DNA from: Clostridiales bacterium
GTDB taxonomy: Bacteria; Bacillota; Clostridia; Oscillospirales; CAG-272
Length of the DNA: 32,947 bases
Direction of reading: 5' to 3'
Assembly (NCBI GenBank): GCA_003523225.1
Contig: DPGK01000041.1
Span: forward strand, 38,835-71,781
The first letter of the stretch is position 1; each line of letters begins with the position of its first letter. Positions 20,356-28,209 of the stretch are shown here, in pieces. The notes below the pieces were generated by a model, which had not been told where the DNA came from, made no database searches, and saw only the letters and a list, made by a program, of their open reading frames with translations. Position numbers and translations under genes: made by a program.

Positions 20356-20410
20356 GTCGGTTTCTCCTCTCCGATGATGTGTACGTCCGTTTTGTGTTCC
20401 CGGCTTAAAG

Positions 20411-20453
20411 CCACGGAAACCGGCAGAGACAGCCGCCTCGCCGGTTCCCGTGG
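20411..20453 (-). promoter_or_regulatory. Hairpin between response regulator and kinase
   Basis: CCACGGAAACCGGC (20411-20424) pairs with 20440-20453 over 14 bp; the single mismatch becomes a G-U pair in the minus-strand RNA. It lies 33 bp beyond the regulator stop with no T tract after it, so it may limit kinase expression relative to the regulator by partial termination or processing. Confidence 0.6.
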
Positions 20454-20485
20454 GAGCAGCCTCAGGACTGCCTTCTGTTGTGATA

Positions 20486-21181
20486 TCAGTTTCCTATAAG
20501 CTCAAACTTGTATCCGACGCCCCAGACCGTCTTGAGCGTCCATTTGTCGGACACGCCGTCCAGCTTTTCGCGCAGTCTCTTTACGTGAACGTCAACGGTG
20601 CGCGAGTCGCCGAGATAGTCAAATCCCCATACCTTGTCAAGAAGCTGGTCACGTGTGAAAACGCGGTTATAGTTTGAAGCGAGGAAATAAAGCAGTTCAA
20701 GCTCCTTGGGCGGGATATCCACCGAACGCCCCTTGAGCTTAAGCTCATATTTCTGCTTGCTTATTTCAATATTTTCGAATTTAATGACCTCGCTGTCGCC
20801 CGGCTCATCGTGCGAATTGCAGCGACGAAGCACCGCCTTGATACGCGCAAAAAGCTCGTTCATGTCAAAGGGCTTGACAACGAAATCGTCCGCCCCCAGC
20901 TCAAGGCACACGACCTTGTGAACAACATCCCCTTTGGCTGTGATCATGATTATAGGCTTGCTTGAAAACTTGCGGATCTCGGTACATACGTCTCTGCCGC
21001 TTTTGCCGGGAAGCATAATATCAAGAAGCATAAGATCCGGCTCGTATTTTTTGAAGGTATCTATGGCTTCGTAGCCGTCGGCGGCGGTCTTGACTTCGTA
21101 GCCTTCGTTTTCGAGATACTGCTTCAGCATATCCCGGATGTTACTGTCGTCATCAACGACAAGAATCTTGGTGTAATTCAT
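20486..21181 (-). CDS. OmpR/PhoB-family response regulator
   Basis: A 231-residue DNA-binding regulator. The receiver domain has the acidic pocket VVDDD (8-12), phosphorylated D54 in LLDIMLPG, T81 and K103 in VKPF. A winged-helix output domain follows, with PPKELELLYFLASN and GDSRTVDVHVKRLREKL near the end. The ATG at 21181 is used because GGAGGT lies 7-8 nt upstream; a frame extension to 21247 carries no ribosome site. It heads an operon with the kinase and the HtrA-like protease, which suggests control of envelope protein quality. The similarity to WalR is that of the whole family and does not prove an essential WalRK role. Confidence 0.95.
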   Translation of the reverse strand: MNYTKILVVDDDSNIRDMLKQYLENEGYEVKTAADGYEAIDTFKKYEPDLMLLDIMLPGKSGRDVCTEIRKFSSKPIIMITAKGDVVHKVVCLELGADDFVVKPFDMNELFARIKAVLRRCNSHDEPGDSEVIKFENIEISKQKYELKLKGRSVDIPPKELELLYFLASNYNRVFTRDQLLDKVWGFDYLGDSRTVDVHVKRLREKLDGVSDKWTLKTVWGVGYKFELIGN

Positions 21182-21452
21182 TTTTGTGACCTCCTCATTG
21201 ATTATCTTCTGAAAGATTAATTGCATGCCTTGAATATTGACGTACACTGCCGCCCTGCGCGTCAGTGTGGATGTTATCAGTTTGATTATACCTGTTCAAT
21301 AAGTGCTTTATGTGACAGCTGTATGAATTTTTACCGCATAATTTAACCGACTGTTAATTGCCGAAACATCCGGGCAAAAACCGGCGGGGGTTCTTCCGTA
21401 AAAAGGAAGGCATTCCTGACACGTGCTATCGGTAAAAATCAATATCTGATTT

Positions 21453-21480
21453 ATTATATCACAAAAAATACTGTTTGCAA
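21453..21480 (-). promoter_or_regulatory. Probable promoter of the regulator-kinase-protease operon
   Basis: TTGCAA (21475-21480, minus strand), 16 nt, TATAAT (21453-21458). It would give a leader of about 265 nt before the regulator. A second TATAAT (about 21286-21291) nearer to the gene has no good -35 box and could be an activator-dependent start. The stretch 21182-21452 holds no convincing gene. Confidence 0.55.
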
Positions 21481-21543
21481 ATAGATTTTTGCTGATTTTG
21501 TTCATAATTTTTCCGTTTTTTTCGGATTTGGCTGTCAAACGGC

Positions 21544-21572
21544 TTGAAAAAACGGGCAGGATGGTATATAAT
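21544..21572 (+). promoter_or_regulatory. sigma-A promoter of ychF
   Basis: TTGAAA (21544-21549) and TATAAT (21567-21572) with a 17-nt spacer, about 80 bp before the ychF start. It is divergent from the regulator operon. Confidence 0.8.
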
Positions 21573-21659
21573 TAATGTGAATCACCGCGCCGCACAGCGA
21601 CGCGGCGGTCGAATAATAATTTCAGCACCGCTTTTTCATGCACGGAGGCTTATAAAAAT

Positions 21660-22754
21660 ATGAAACTCGGTATCGTCGGACTGCCGAATGTCGGCAAAAG
21701 CACACTTTTCAACGCGCTTACAAGCGCGGGAGCCGATTCGGCAAACTACCCTTTCTGCACCATTGAACCCAACGTCGGCGTAGTTCCGGTGCCTGACCCG
21801 CGCCTTGATGCTCTGGCAAAAATGTATTCCCCGGAAAAATACACGCCTGCAACGGTTGAGTTTTTTGATATTGCGGGACTTGTACGCGGAGCGGCTCAGG
21901 GTGAAGGACTCGGCAATAAATTTCTCTCACACATACGCGAATGCGACGCGATTCTTCACGTGGTGCGGTGTTTTGAAGACCCGAATATAATTCACGTTGA
22001 CGGCAGTGTCGACCCGGTGCGCGACGTGGAAACAATAAACTACGAGCTTATTCTTTCCGACCTTGAGATCGTCGAACGCAAGCTGGAAAGACTTCGCAAA
22101 AACGCCCGCAATGACAAATCCCTTGCGGCAGAGCTTGATCTGTTCGAGCGGCTGTATGCACATCTCAGCGAGGGAAAAGCCGCCCGCGGCATGGAGCTTT
22201 CAGCAGACGAGCTTGCAATGCTCTCCGATGCTCCGCTGCTTTCGCAAAAGCCGGTAATATACGTTGCAAATGTCGGCGAGGACGACGCCGGCGGCGAACC
22301 GGAAGGCAATCCCCACTATACGGCGCTTAAAGAATATTCCGCAGCAGAAAACGCAGGCTGCTGTGCGGTGTGCGCCGGAATCGAAGCGGAGATCGCAGAG
22401 CTTGAGCCGGATGAGAAGGCAGCCTTCCTTGAAGAGCTGGGCATCTCCGAATCCGGACTTGACCGTCTCATACGCGCAAGCTACGAGCTGCTCGGTCTTA
22501 TCTCCTTCCTCACCGCCGGACCCAAAGAGGTCCGCGCATGGACGATAAGAAAAGGAACAAAAGCGCCGCAGGCAGCCGGAAAAATTCACAGCGACTTTGA
22601 ACGCGGATTCATACGTGCCGAGATCGTCGCCTATGACGACCTCATGCGCTGCGGCTCAATGCTTGCCGCCAAGGAAGCGGGACTTGTGCGAAGCGAGGGC
22701 AAGGACTATGTAATGCAGGACGGAGATGTTACTCTGTTCCGGTTCAATGTATAA
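21660..22754 (+). CDS. ychF: Redox-regulated ATPase YchF/OLA1
   Basis: A 364-residue P-loop protein of the Obg-related YchF family, which binds ATP rather than GTP and associates with ribosomes. The P-loop is GLPNVGKST (6-14), the switch II region DIAGLVRGAAQGEGLGNKFL, and the nucleotide-specificity loop lies near YVANVGED. The C-terminal TGS domain is seen as FLTAGPKEVRAW...HSDFERGFIRAE. A helical hairpin rich in charged residues lies in between. The start follows GGAGG by 11 nt. It is a single-gene unit on the plus strand between two minus-strand operons, with its own promoter and terminator. Confidence 0.97.
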   Translation: MKLGIVGLPNVGKSTLFNALTSAGADSANYPFCTIEPNVGVVPVPDPRLDALAKMYSPEKYTPATVEFFDIAGLVRGAAQGEGLGNKFLSHIRECDAILHVVRCFEDPNIIHVDGSVDPVRDVETINYELILSDLEIVERKLERLRKNARNDKSLAAELDLFERLYAHLSEGKAARGMELSADELAMLSDAPLLSQKPVIYVANVGEDDAGGEPEGNPHYTALKEYSAAENAGCCAVCAGIEAEIAELEPDEKAAFLEELGISESGLDRLIRASYELLGLISFLTAGPKEVRAWTIRKGTKAPQAAGKIHSDFERGFIRAEIVAYDDLMRCGSMLAAKEAGLVRSEGKDYVMQDGDVTLFRFNV

Positions 22755-22760
22755 TTATTG

Positions 22761-22808
22761 AAAGCACCCGTTGGATGCCGATAGGCATCCAACGGGTGCT
22801 TTTGTTCT
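22761..22808. terminator. Strong terminator of ychF
   Basis: Perfect 19-bp arms (22761-22779 and 22784-22802) around a GATA loop. The plus strand continues TTTTGTTCTCTTTT, and on the minus strand the AAAG end gives CTTTC then AATAATT. It terminates ychF and could stop read-through from the opp operon. Confidence 0.95.
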
Positions 22809-22842
22809 CTTTTCCCTGCTTGTCTGCTATAAAGACAGTTAA

Positions 22843-22876
22843 TGTTGGCTGCTGCACTTTTGTGCAGCAGCCAACA
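22843..22876 (-). terminator. Probable terminator of the opp operon
   Basis: TGTTGGCTGCTGCAC (22843-22857) pairs exactly over 15 bp with 22862-22876 around TTTT. It begins 18 bp beyond the stop of the last opp-operon gene. The minus-strand tail is only weakly T-rich (TTAACTGTCTTT), so the ychF terminator may act as backup. Confidence 0.7.
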
Positions 22877-22894
22877 AACTTATTAAGACCGAAT

Positions 22895-23293
22895 TTACAA
22901 CAGACAGTAGACGATAAAGCAGATTACTCCGCAGAGGAAAAATGCAAGACCCACGATCAGCATTTCCGGCAGCCACTTTCTGCCTTTTTCGTCCTTATTT
23001 GCTCTGTAATCGTAAAAAGACTTTTCGGTTTTTTCCTTGACGCTCGGGATAAAGAAGAAGAGGACCTTCATTCCGTATCCAAGCATATCAAATGTGCCGA
23101 GAGCTCCTGCCCAAGATATTGCGGCAATTCCGGAAAGCAGTATTCCGGGGGCAACAAAGCAGTCAGAAAGCATTCTGAATATTTCCTTTGTTCCGCCGCC
23201 CCCAAACAGCTCATTCTGAAAGGCGCAGATCAAAAATACCACAACTCCGGCGACTGCATAGCCTATACAGTGAAATCCGTTCAGCTTCTTCAT
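22895..23293 (-). CDS. Small membrane protein, possibly DUF3899-like
   Basis: A 132-residue protein with about four hydrophobic segments: 10-27 (CIGYAVAGVVVFLICAF), 44-62, a weak one at 72-83 and 108-131 at the C-terminus. A charged cytoplasmic loop (VKEKTEKSFYDYRANKDEKG) separates the last two. The GTFDMLGYGMK segment and the overall plan recall the DUF3899 membrane family, but this is memory-based and unproven. No good ribosome site precedes the ATG, which lies 16 nt after the oppF stop, so translation is probably coupled. It is the last gene before the terminator, and its role in peptide uptake, if any, is unknown. Confidence 0.75.
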   Translation of the reverse strand: MKKLNGFHCIGYAVAGVVVFLICAFQNELFGGGGTKEIFRMLSDCFVAPGILLSGIAAISWAGALGTFDMLGYGMKVLFFFIPSVKEKTEKSFYDYRANKDEKGRKWLPEMLIVGLAFFLCGVICFIVYCLL

Positions 23294-23309
23294 GCCAGGA
23301 TATTGTCTG

Positions 23310-24512
23310 TCACTTCAGGACAGAAAGGTATTTTTCATACTCGGCATTATTGCACTTCACAAAGTGACCAGGCTTTACCTCACGCATTGTGGGCTTATCC
23401 ACCGAATAATCATGCTCCGCCAGCGGATTATAAATAATTCTCTTGCGGTTCTTTTCATATTCGGGGTCGGGCAAAGGAATTGCCGAAAGCAGGGACTTGG
23501 TATACGGATGCAGCGGATTGAGGAAAAGCTCATCCGACGTTGCAAGCTCAACCAGCTCACCGAAATACATGACGCCGATACGGTCGGAGAAATACTTTAC
23601 GACCGAAAGGTCATGCGCGATGAAAAGAATGGTAAGTCCCAGCTCGCGTCTCAGATCGTTAAGCAGGTTGATGACCTGCGCCTGGATCGAAACATCAAGC
23701 GCGGAAACCGGCTCGTCGGCGATTATCATTTCCGGCTGCATTATTACCGAACGTGCAATGCCTATTCTCTGACGCTGACCACCCGAAAACTCATGCTGAT
23801 AACGTCCTGCGTGCTCACGCACAAGCCCGACAAGCTCCAGCATTTCGTCGACCTTCTTGTTGATGACCTCTTTGTCCTTCTCGCCCTGTATTATCAGTCC
23901 TTCGGATATTATCTCACGGACGGTAAGACGCGGGTCAAGGGAGGCTGAAGGATCCTGAAATATCATCTGGATCTTTGTAACGAGACGGGATCTTCTGGCT
24001 TTTTTCAGCTCGTCGCTGTACTCCTCAAGGAGATTTTCCCGCGCATAACCGCTTGCGGAAGCAAGCAGCGGACGGTACTTTTCCTCTACCAGCCTGACCT
24101 GCTGCTTGGAATATTCCTTGTCGCAATGCTTCTGGTCGTATTTTGCTGCCTTGATCTGTTTTTTCTGTTCTTTGATAAAACTGTCGCGCTCGGCTTTAAG
24201 GGCTTTTGCTGTTGCTGCGTCGGCGCCTTTGACCTTTTCTTTGTAATTTTTTCTTGCTTCCTTGATCGCAAGGCGGTATGAAAGCGTTCCTGCACCTATG
24301 CGGATGCCCTTGAAATAGATGTTTCCGGATGTAATATCGTAAAGCTTGATGATCGAACGCCCGGTCGTGGTCTTTCCGCATCCGGATTCTCCGACCAGCC
24401 CGAAGACTTCACCCTTCTTTATGTCAAAGCTGACATCGTTAACCGCTTTCGTACTGCCAAAGAACTGACACAGATGTTCAACGCGAAGCAGCACTTCCTG
24501 ATTATTCTCCAT
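23310..24512 (-). CDS. oppF: Oligopeptide ABC transporter ATPase OppF with charged insertion
   Basis: The second ATPase of the peptide importer, about 400 residues against about 320 usually. Walker A is GESGCGKT (41-48), the Q-loop QMIFQDP (Q182 region), the signature FSGGQRQR (242-249), Walker B MIIADEPVSALD, and the OppF C-terminal zinc/peptide-transporter tail with HPYTKSL. Between Walker A and the Q-loop (about 71-175) lies a Lys/Glu-rich, helical insertion of about 80-100 residues. The ATG at 24512 has GGGAGG 9 nt upstream; another at 24518 lies only 3 nt from it. The start overlaps the oppD stop by 11 nt. Confidence 0.94.
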   Translation of the reverse strand: MENNQEVLLRVEHLCQFFGSTKAVNDVSFDIKKGEVFGLVGESGCGKTTTGRSIIKLYDITSGNIYFKGIRIGAGTLSYRLAIKEARKNYKEKVKGADAATAKALKAERDSFIKEQKKQIKAAKYDQKHCDKEYSKQQVRLVEEKYRPLLASASGYARENLLEEYSDELKKARRSRLVTKIQMIFQDPSASLDPRLTVREIISEGLIIQGEKDKEVINKKVDEMLELVGLVREHAGRYQHEFSGGQRQRIGIARSVIMQPEMIIADEPVSALDVSIQAQVINLLNDLRRELGLTILFIAHDLSVVKYFSDRIGVMYFGELVELATSDELFLNPLHPYTKSLLSAIPLPDPEYEKNRKRIIYNPLAEHDYSVDKPTMREVKPGHFVKCNNAEYEKYLSVLK

Positions 24513-26652
24513 CTGCATGCGCCTCCCTCTTCTGCTTCATTCTATTGATACGGTCGGTTATCGCCTTGGGCGGCTCTACCTTCGGTGCTGACGGGTGGAG
24601 CAGCCATGTTGCGGCATAATGTGTATCGCTGATCCTGAACATCGGCGGCTGGCGCTCAAAGTCGATCTTCAAGGCGTATTTGTTACGCTCGGCAAACGCA
24701 TCTCCCACCGGCGGATAACGCATATCCGGCGGCGTTCCGGGAATGGCGTCGAGCTTTTCGTTTGTGTCAAGATCGGGCATAGACGAAAGCAACGCCCACG
24801 TATACGGATGAGCCGAATGATAGAAGATATCGCTCGATGTGCCGTATTCAACTATCTTACCGGCATACATGACCGCGATTCTGTCCGCCATATTGGCAAC
24901 AACGCCAAGGTCATGCGTGATGAAAATGACCGAAAGATGACGTTCTGCTTTCAGCTTGTTTATAAGCTCAAGTATCTGAGACTGAATGGTAACGTCAAGC
25001 GCCGTGGTAGGCTCATCGCAAATCAGAATGTCCGGGTTTGCCGCAAGTGCAATAGCTATAACTATTCTTTGCCGCATTCCTCCGGAGAATTCAAACGGGT
25101 ACTGATTATAACGCTTTCTCGGTTCGGAGATACCGACTTCCTCCATCAGCTTGATGGCTTTGTTCTTCGCCATATGCTTTGTGACCTTCAGCACAACTCC
25201 GCTGGCGCAGCTCTTGAGGTAATCAATTACCGCGACCGCCTCGTCGGTGAAATTGCGGGAGTCCATGGCATTGAGCTTTTCGGTATAATCGGAGATCACA
25301 CGGTCGATCTGCGACTGCAGATTTGATTTTACAAGCTCAAAATCCACCAGTGCCGGAGCCGCTACCACCCAGTTCGGTTCCTGCCCTTTTGCGCGCATTC
25401 TGTCCTGTTTCGCAGTCTGCCTGTCGTATCTTTTCTGCTCTTTTCCGTTGTTTGCCTTTCCGTAAAAATACTTATCAAGCTCAGAACGGAAGCCGGAGGA
25501 GAATGTATAGCTTACACTGTCCTTTACGATTGCCAGAGTATCTATGGAATCGGTGACCGCGCGGCTCATTTCCTTCAGTGCCGCATAGCTTTTTTCTTTA
25601 TCCAGCGTTTCGGCAGTAAAGATATCGCGCTTTGATTCAAGCACTTCAATTGCTTTTTTCTTGCATTCAGCAGAGCGCTTTGCCGTTTTTTCAAGCGTGA
25701 GCTTTACGTTGTCGATAAAATCAAGCATGAAATTATCGTCAAGGTATTTGCGCATCCTGCGATTCAGCTCGTCTACCGGAATATCAGGTACAGGCTCATT
25801 GGAAAATGTAACGTAATATCCAAGCGCAAAGAAATTGGGCTTTTCAAAGGCTACAGCCTTCTTGAGTATCGCTCCCGCAGCATTGAGCGCGGATATCAGC
25901 GGCTCGGTATTCACGTTGTTTTTAGCCGCTCTTGCAAGACCGACTATACCGGAAACACTGGATTTGAGCGCCTCGGCATCCTCGTTCACCACATATTTCT
26001 GAATGGAGTCAAGAGCAAGTGTCCTTATGCGTTTGACACGGTAAACAACATCCTTCGCGCCCTTTTTCTCAAGCTCGAATGCAAGCGCATCAATATCCGT
26101 GATCGCCTCTTCTGCGGCTTCATACGCATGGTTGTAGGCGGATTCAAGGTCAAGATGCTTATATTCAAACTTGTCAAAGTCCTTGCATTTACGCGTTGCT
26201 TCGCCGGGAGTAATAATGCCATTCATCTCGGCGTTGAGCTTGCCGAGATAAGTGTTGAATGAGTTTCTGCTCTCCTTCTGACGCGCCTTACCCTTGAGTA
26301 TCATTGCCTCGGTAAGCTGCTTGCCCACCTTGGAAATGGGGTTAAGGCTTGACATGGGATCCTGGAATATCATCGCGATCTTATCGCCGCGAATCTTATG
26401 GAACTCATCCTCTGAGATCTTCAGAAGATCCTTGCCGTCGTATATTATCTCCCCGCTTTCGACAATGGAATTTCCGGCAAGTATTCCGAGTATCGCCTTT
26501 GAAGTAACGGATTTTCCCGAGCCTGACTCACCGACTATCGCAAGAGTCTCGCCCTGATTGAGGTCAAAATCAATGTTGCGGACAGCATGAACAGTACCCT
26601 CACGGGTTTTGAATGATATTGTAAGTCCTTTTACATGAAGCTTGTGTTCCAT
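24502..26652 (-). CDS. oppD: Oligopeptide ABC transporter ATPase OppD with large helical insertion
   Basis: The first ATPase, 716 residues, about twice the usual 330. Walker A is GESGSGKS (41-48), the Q-loop Q97 in MIFQDPMSSLNP, then an insertion of about 370 residues (roughly 124-495), then the signature FSGGMRQR (522-529), Walker B LICDEPTTALD (from 543) and the C-terminal HPYTWALL region. The insertion is predicted mostly helical and charged; it has no recognisable domain and sits in the helical subdomain between Q-loop and signature. Reading frame and codon use are continuous, so it is not a frameshifted pair. The ATG at 26652 lies next to the oppC stop, with GGAG upstream; a GTG at 26658 is possible. 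Confidence 0.93.
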   Translation of the reverse strand: MEHKLHVKGLTISFKTREGTVHAVRNIDFDLNQGETLAIVGESGSGKSVTSKAILGILAGNSIVESGEIIYDGKDLLKISEDEFHKIRGDKIAMIFQDPMSSLNPISKVGKQLTEAMILKGKARQKESRNSFNTYLGKLNAEMNGIITPGEATRKCKDFDKFEYKHLDLESAYNHAYEAAEEAITDIDALAFELEKKGAKDVVYRVKRIRTLALDSIQKYVVNEDAEALKSSVSGIVGLARAAKNNVNTEPLISALNAAGAILKKAVAFEKPNFFALGYYVTFSNEPVPDIPVDELNRRMRKYLDDNFMLDFIDNVKLTLEKTAKRSAECKKKAIEVLESKRDIFTAETLDKEKSYAALKEMSRAVTDSIDTLAIVKDSVSYTFSSGFRSELDKYFYGKANNGKEQKRYDRQTAKQDRMRAKGQEPNWVVAAPALVDFELVKSNLQSQIDRVISDYTEKLNAMDSRNFTDEAVAVIDYLKSCASGVVLKVTKHMAKNKAIKLMEEVGISEPRKRYNQYPFEFSGGMRQRIVIAIALAANPDILICDEPTTALDVTIQSQILELINKLKAERHLSVIFITHDLGVVANMADRIAVMYAGKIVEYGTSSDIFYHSAHPYTWALLSSMPDLDTNEKLDAIPGTPPDMRYPPVGDAFAERNKYALKIDFERQPPMFRISDTHYAATWLLHPSAPKVEPPKAITDRINRMKQKREAHADGE

Positions 26653-26654
26653 TA

Positions 26655-28208
26655 TCACTCAACTCCTCTCGTTGACGGGTTAAAGGCGTCGCGCAGACCG
26701 TTACCGAACAGGTTGAAGCTGATCATAAGCAACGCGATAAATAACGCGGGGAAAAACACGACATGAGGTGCGGAGGTCATACAGGTCTGTCCCGCAGAAA
26801 GCATCGCTCCGATAGAGGTGACCGATGCACTGTCAAGGTTGATGATTCCGAGATAGCTGAGCGAGGTTTCACTGAAGATAACGCTCGGAATGACCAGAAC
26901 AGATCCGGTAATGATCGTACCAAGGCTGTTCGGGAATATGTGCTTAAACATGATACGGAAGTCAGAAGCACCGAGCGTGCGCGAGGCAAGCACATACTCC
27001 TGATTCTTGAAGCGGTAAAACTGCATTCTCACGCGGCTTGCCATGCCTATCCATCCTGTGGATATGAAGGCAAACAGCAACGACGGAACAATACCTATCT
27101 TACTTGCCAGATGCAGACTGAACAAAACCGTAACAACTGTAAACGGTATACCGGAAAGAATATCCGAAATACGCTCCATTACAATGTCAACGACTCCGCC
27201 GTAATAACCCTCAACAGCACCGTAGATAGCGCCGATGAAAAGGTTTATCAGAGAAACCGTAATGGCGAGGATAAAGCTGAAGCGCGCTCCGCTTGCCAGA
27301 CGTGAAAAGATATCAAATCCGCGAGCGTCGGTGCCGAACACAAAGTTGGGTTCAAAGCCGTAACGGTATATGAAATAATTGTACGCGCTCAGACGGACAA
27401 CATAGTTATATCCCGCATCGCTTGTGCCTGTTCTCTGAGCGTATCTCCAACCGGCTGACGGATTCTCCTCCGTCCACGGATCGATGGCAAGACGCATCTT
27501 GCTTGTATAATCGTCGTTTCCGGTGGTGTAGTATGAAGGAATAAAGTTCCCTTCCGAATCAAGCTTTGCGTTGCCCTTCATATCGCTCTTGTACCAGATA
27601 TTATTCGTTCCGACGACCTGAGTATCGACACGCGGAAGAATGACCTGTATCTCATTCTCATCCTGCCACGCCTGAAGCGCCTGATACTGGTCGGCAGTAA
27701 GAGTCTGGGTAAAGGTGTTGAGCGAGGTATATGTGTCAATGCGGAGCTTGTAAAGAGTGGTGCTCTGCTTGAAAGCATCGACGGTCGTAGTAGTGGAAAT
27801 AACATCCTCGATGATAGGATAACCGATCTCCTGCTCCATACCGCGATAAACATCATACTTGTTCTGGGACACTTCAACGACCTTCGAGCCGTCCCATATG
27901 CCCGTTCCGTGCATAAAGGAAAGCCGCGGCTTTAGATACTGATAGTTTACAAGCATCGTGTCGGTAAGGTATGAGTTAACGTAATTTTTATTGGCGAGCA
28001 TAGGACCGATGATGGCAAAAAGAACAAGCACTGCAATAATGACAGCCGCCACGACCGAGGATTTGTTCTTGGCAAAACGGCTGAGCACGTCCTGGAAATA
28101 GCTTTTCTGCTTTGTTTTCAGCTTTTTGTCATGCAGAATGTCATCGGTGTTCGCAAAAGCAAATTTTTCGGACGGAATATTTTCGATTTTATAATCTCTG
28201 TTATCCAT
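26655..28208 (-). CDS. oppC: Oligopeptide ABC transporter permease OppC with large external insertion
   Basis: A permease of about 517 residues, against about 300 usually. The N-terminal cytoplasmic part and TM1 (about 51-71, SVVAAVIIAVLVLFAIIGPM) are followed by about 210 extracytoplasmic residues (75-285), rich in Thr, Asn, Asp and Tyr, before the conserved FGTDARGFDIFSRL (291-304), where the usual form is FGTDxxGRDxxSR. The remaining membrane helices and the EAA loop LASRTLGASDFRIMFKHIFP are normal, and the protein ends GNGLRDAFNPSTRGVE. The ATG at 28208 overlaps the end of oppB within 2 nt and has GGGGG about 9 nt upstream. Confidence 0.93.
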   Translation of the reverse strand: MDNRDYKIENIPSEKFAFANTDDILHDKKLKTKQKSYFQDVLSRFAKNKSSVVAAVIIAVLVLFAIIGPMLANKNYVNSYLTDTMLVNYQYLKPRLSFMHGTGIWDGSKVVEVSQNKYDVYRGMEQEIGYPIIEDVISTTTTVDAFKQSTTLYKLRIDTYTSLNTFTQTLTADQYQALQAWQDENEIQVILPRVDTQVVGTNNIWYKSDMKGNAKLDSEGNFIPSYYTTGNDDYTSKMRLAIDPWTEENPSAGWRYAQRTGTSDAGYNYVVRLSAYNYFIYRYGFEPNFVFGTDARGFDIFSRLASGARFSFILAITVSLINLFIGAIYGAVEGYYGGVVDIVMERISDILSGIPFTVVTVLFSLHLASKIGIVPSLLFAFISTGWIGMASRVRMQFYRFKNQEYVLASRTLGASDFRIMFKHIFPNSLGTIITGSVLVIPSVIFSETSLSYLGIINLDSASVTSIGAMLSAGQTCMTSAPHVVFFPALFIALLMISFNLFGNGLRDAFNPSTRGVE

Positions 28209-28209
28209 C

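Noticed and set aside
21308..21538. 76-codon minus-strand frame in the regulator leader
   Set aside because: No ribosome site, and it covers the predicted promoter.
24502..26652. oppD as two genes fused by error
   Set aside because: Walker A and Q-loop are on one side and signature and Walker B on the other of a continuous frame, so both parts are needed for one ATPase.
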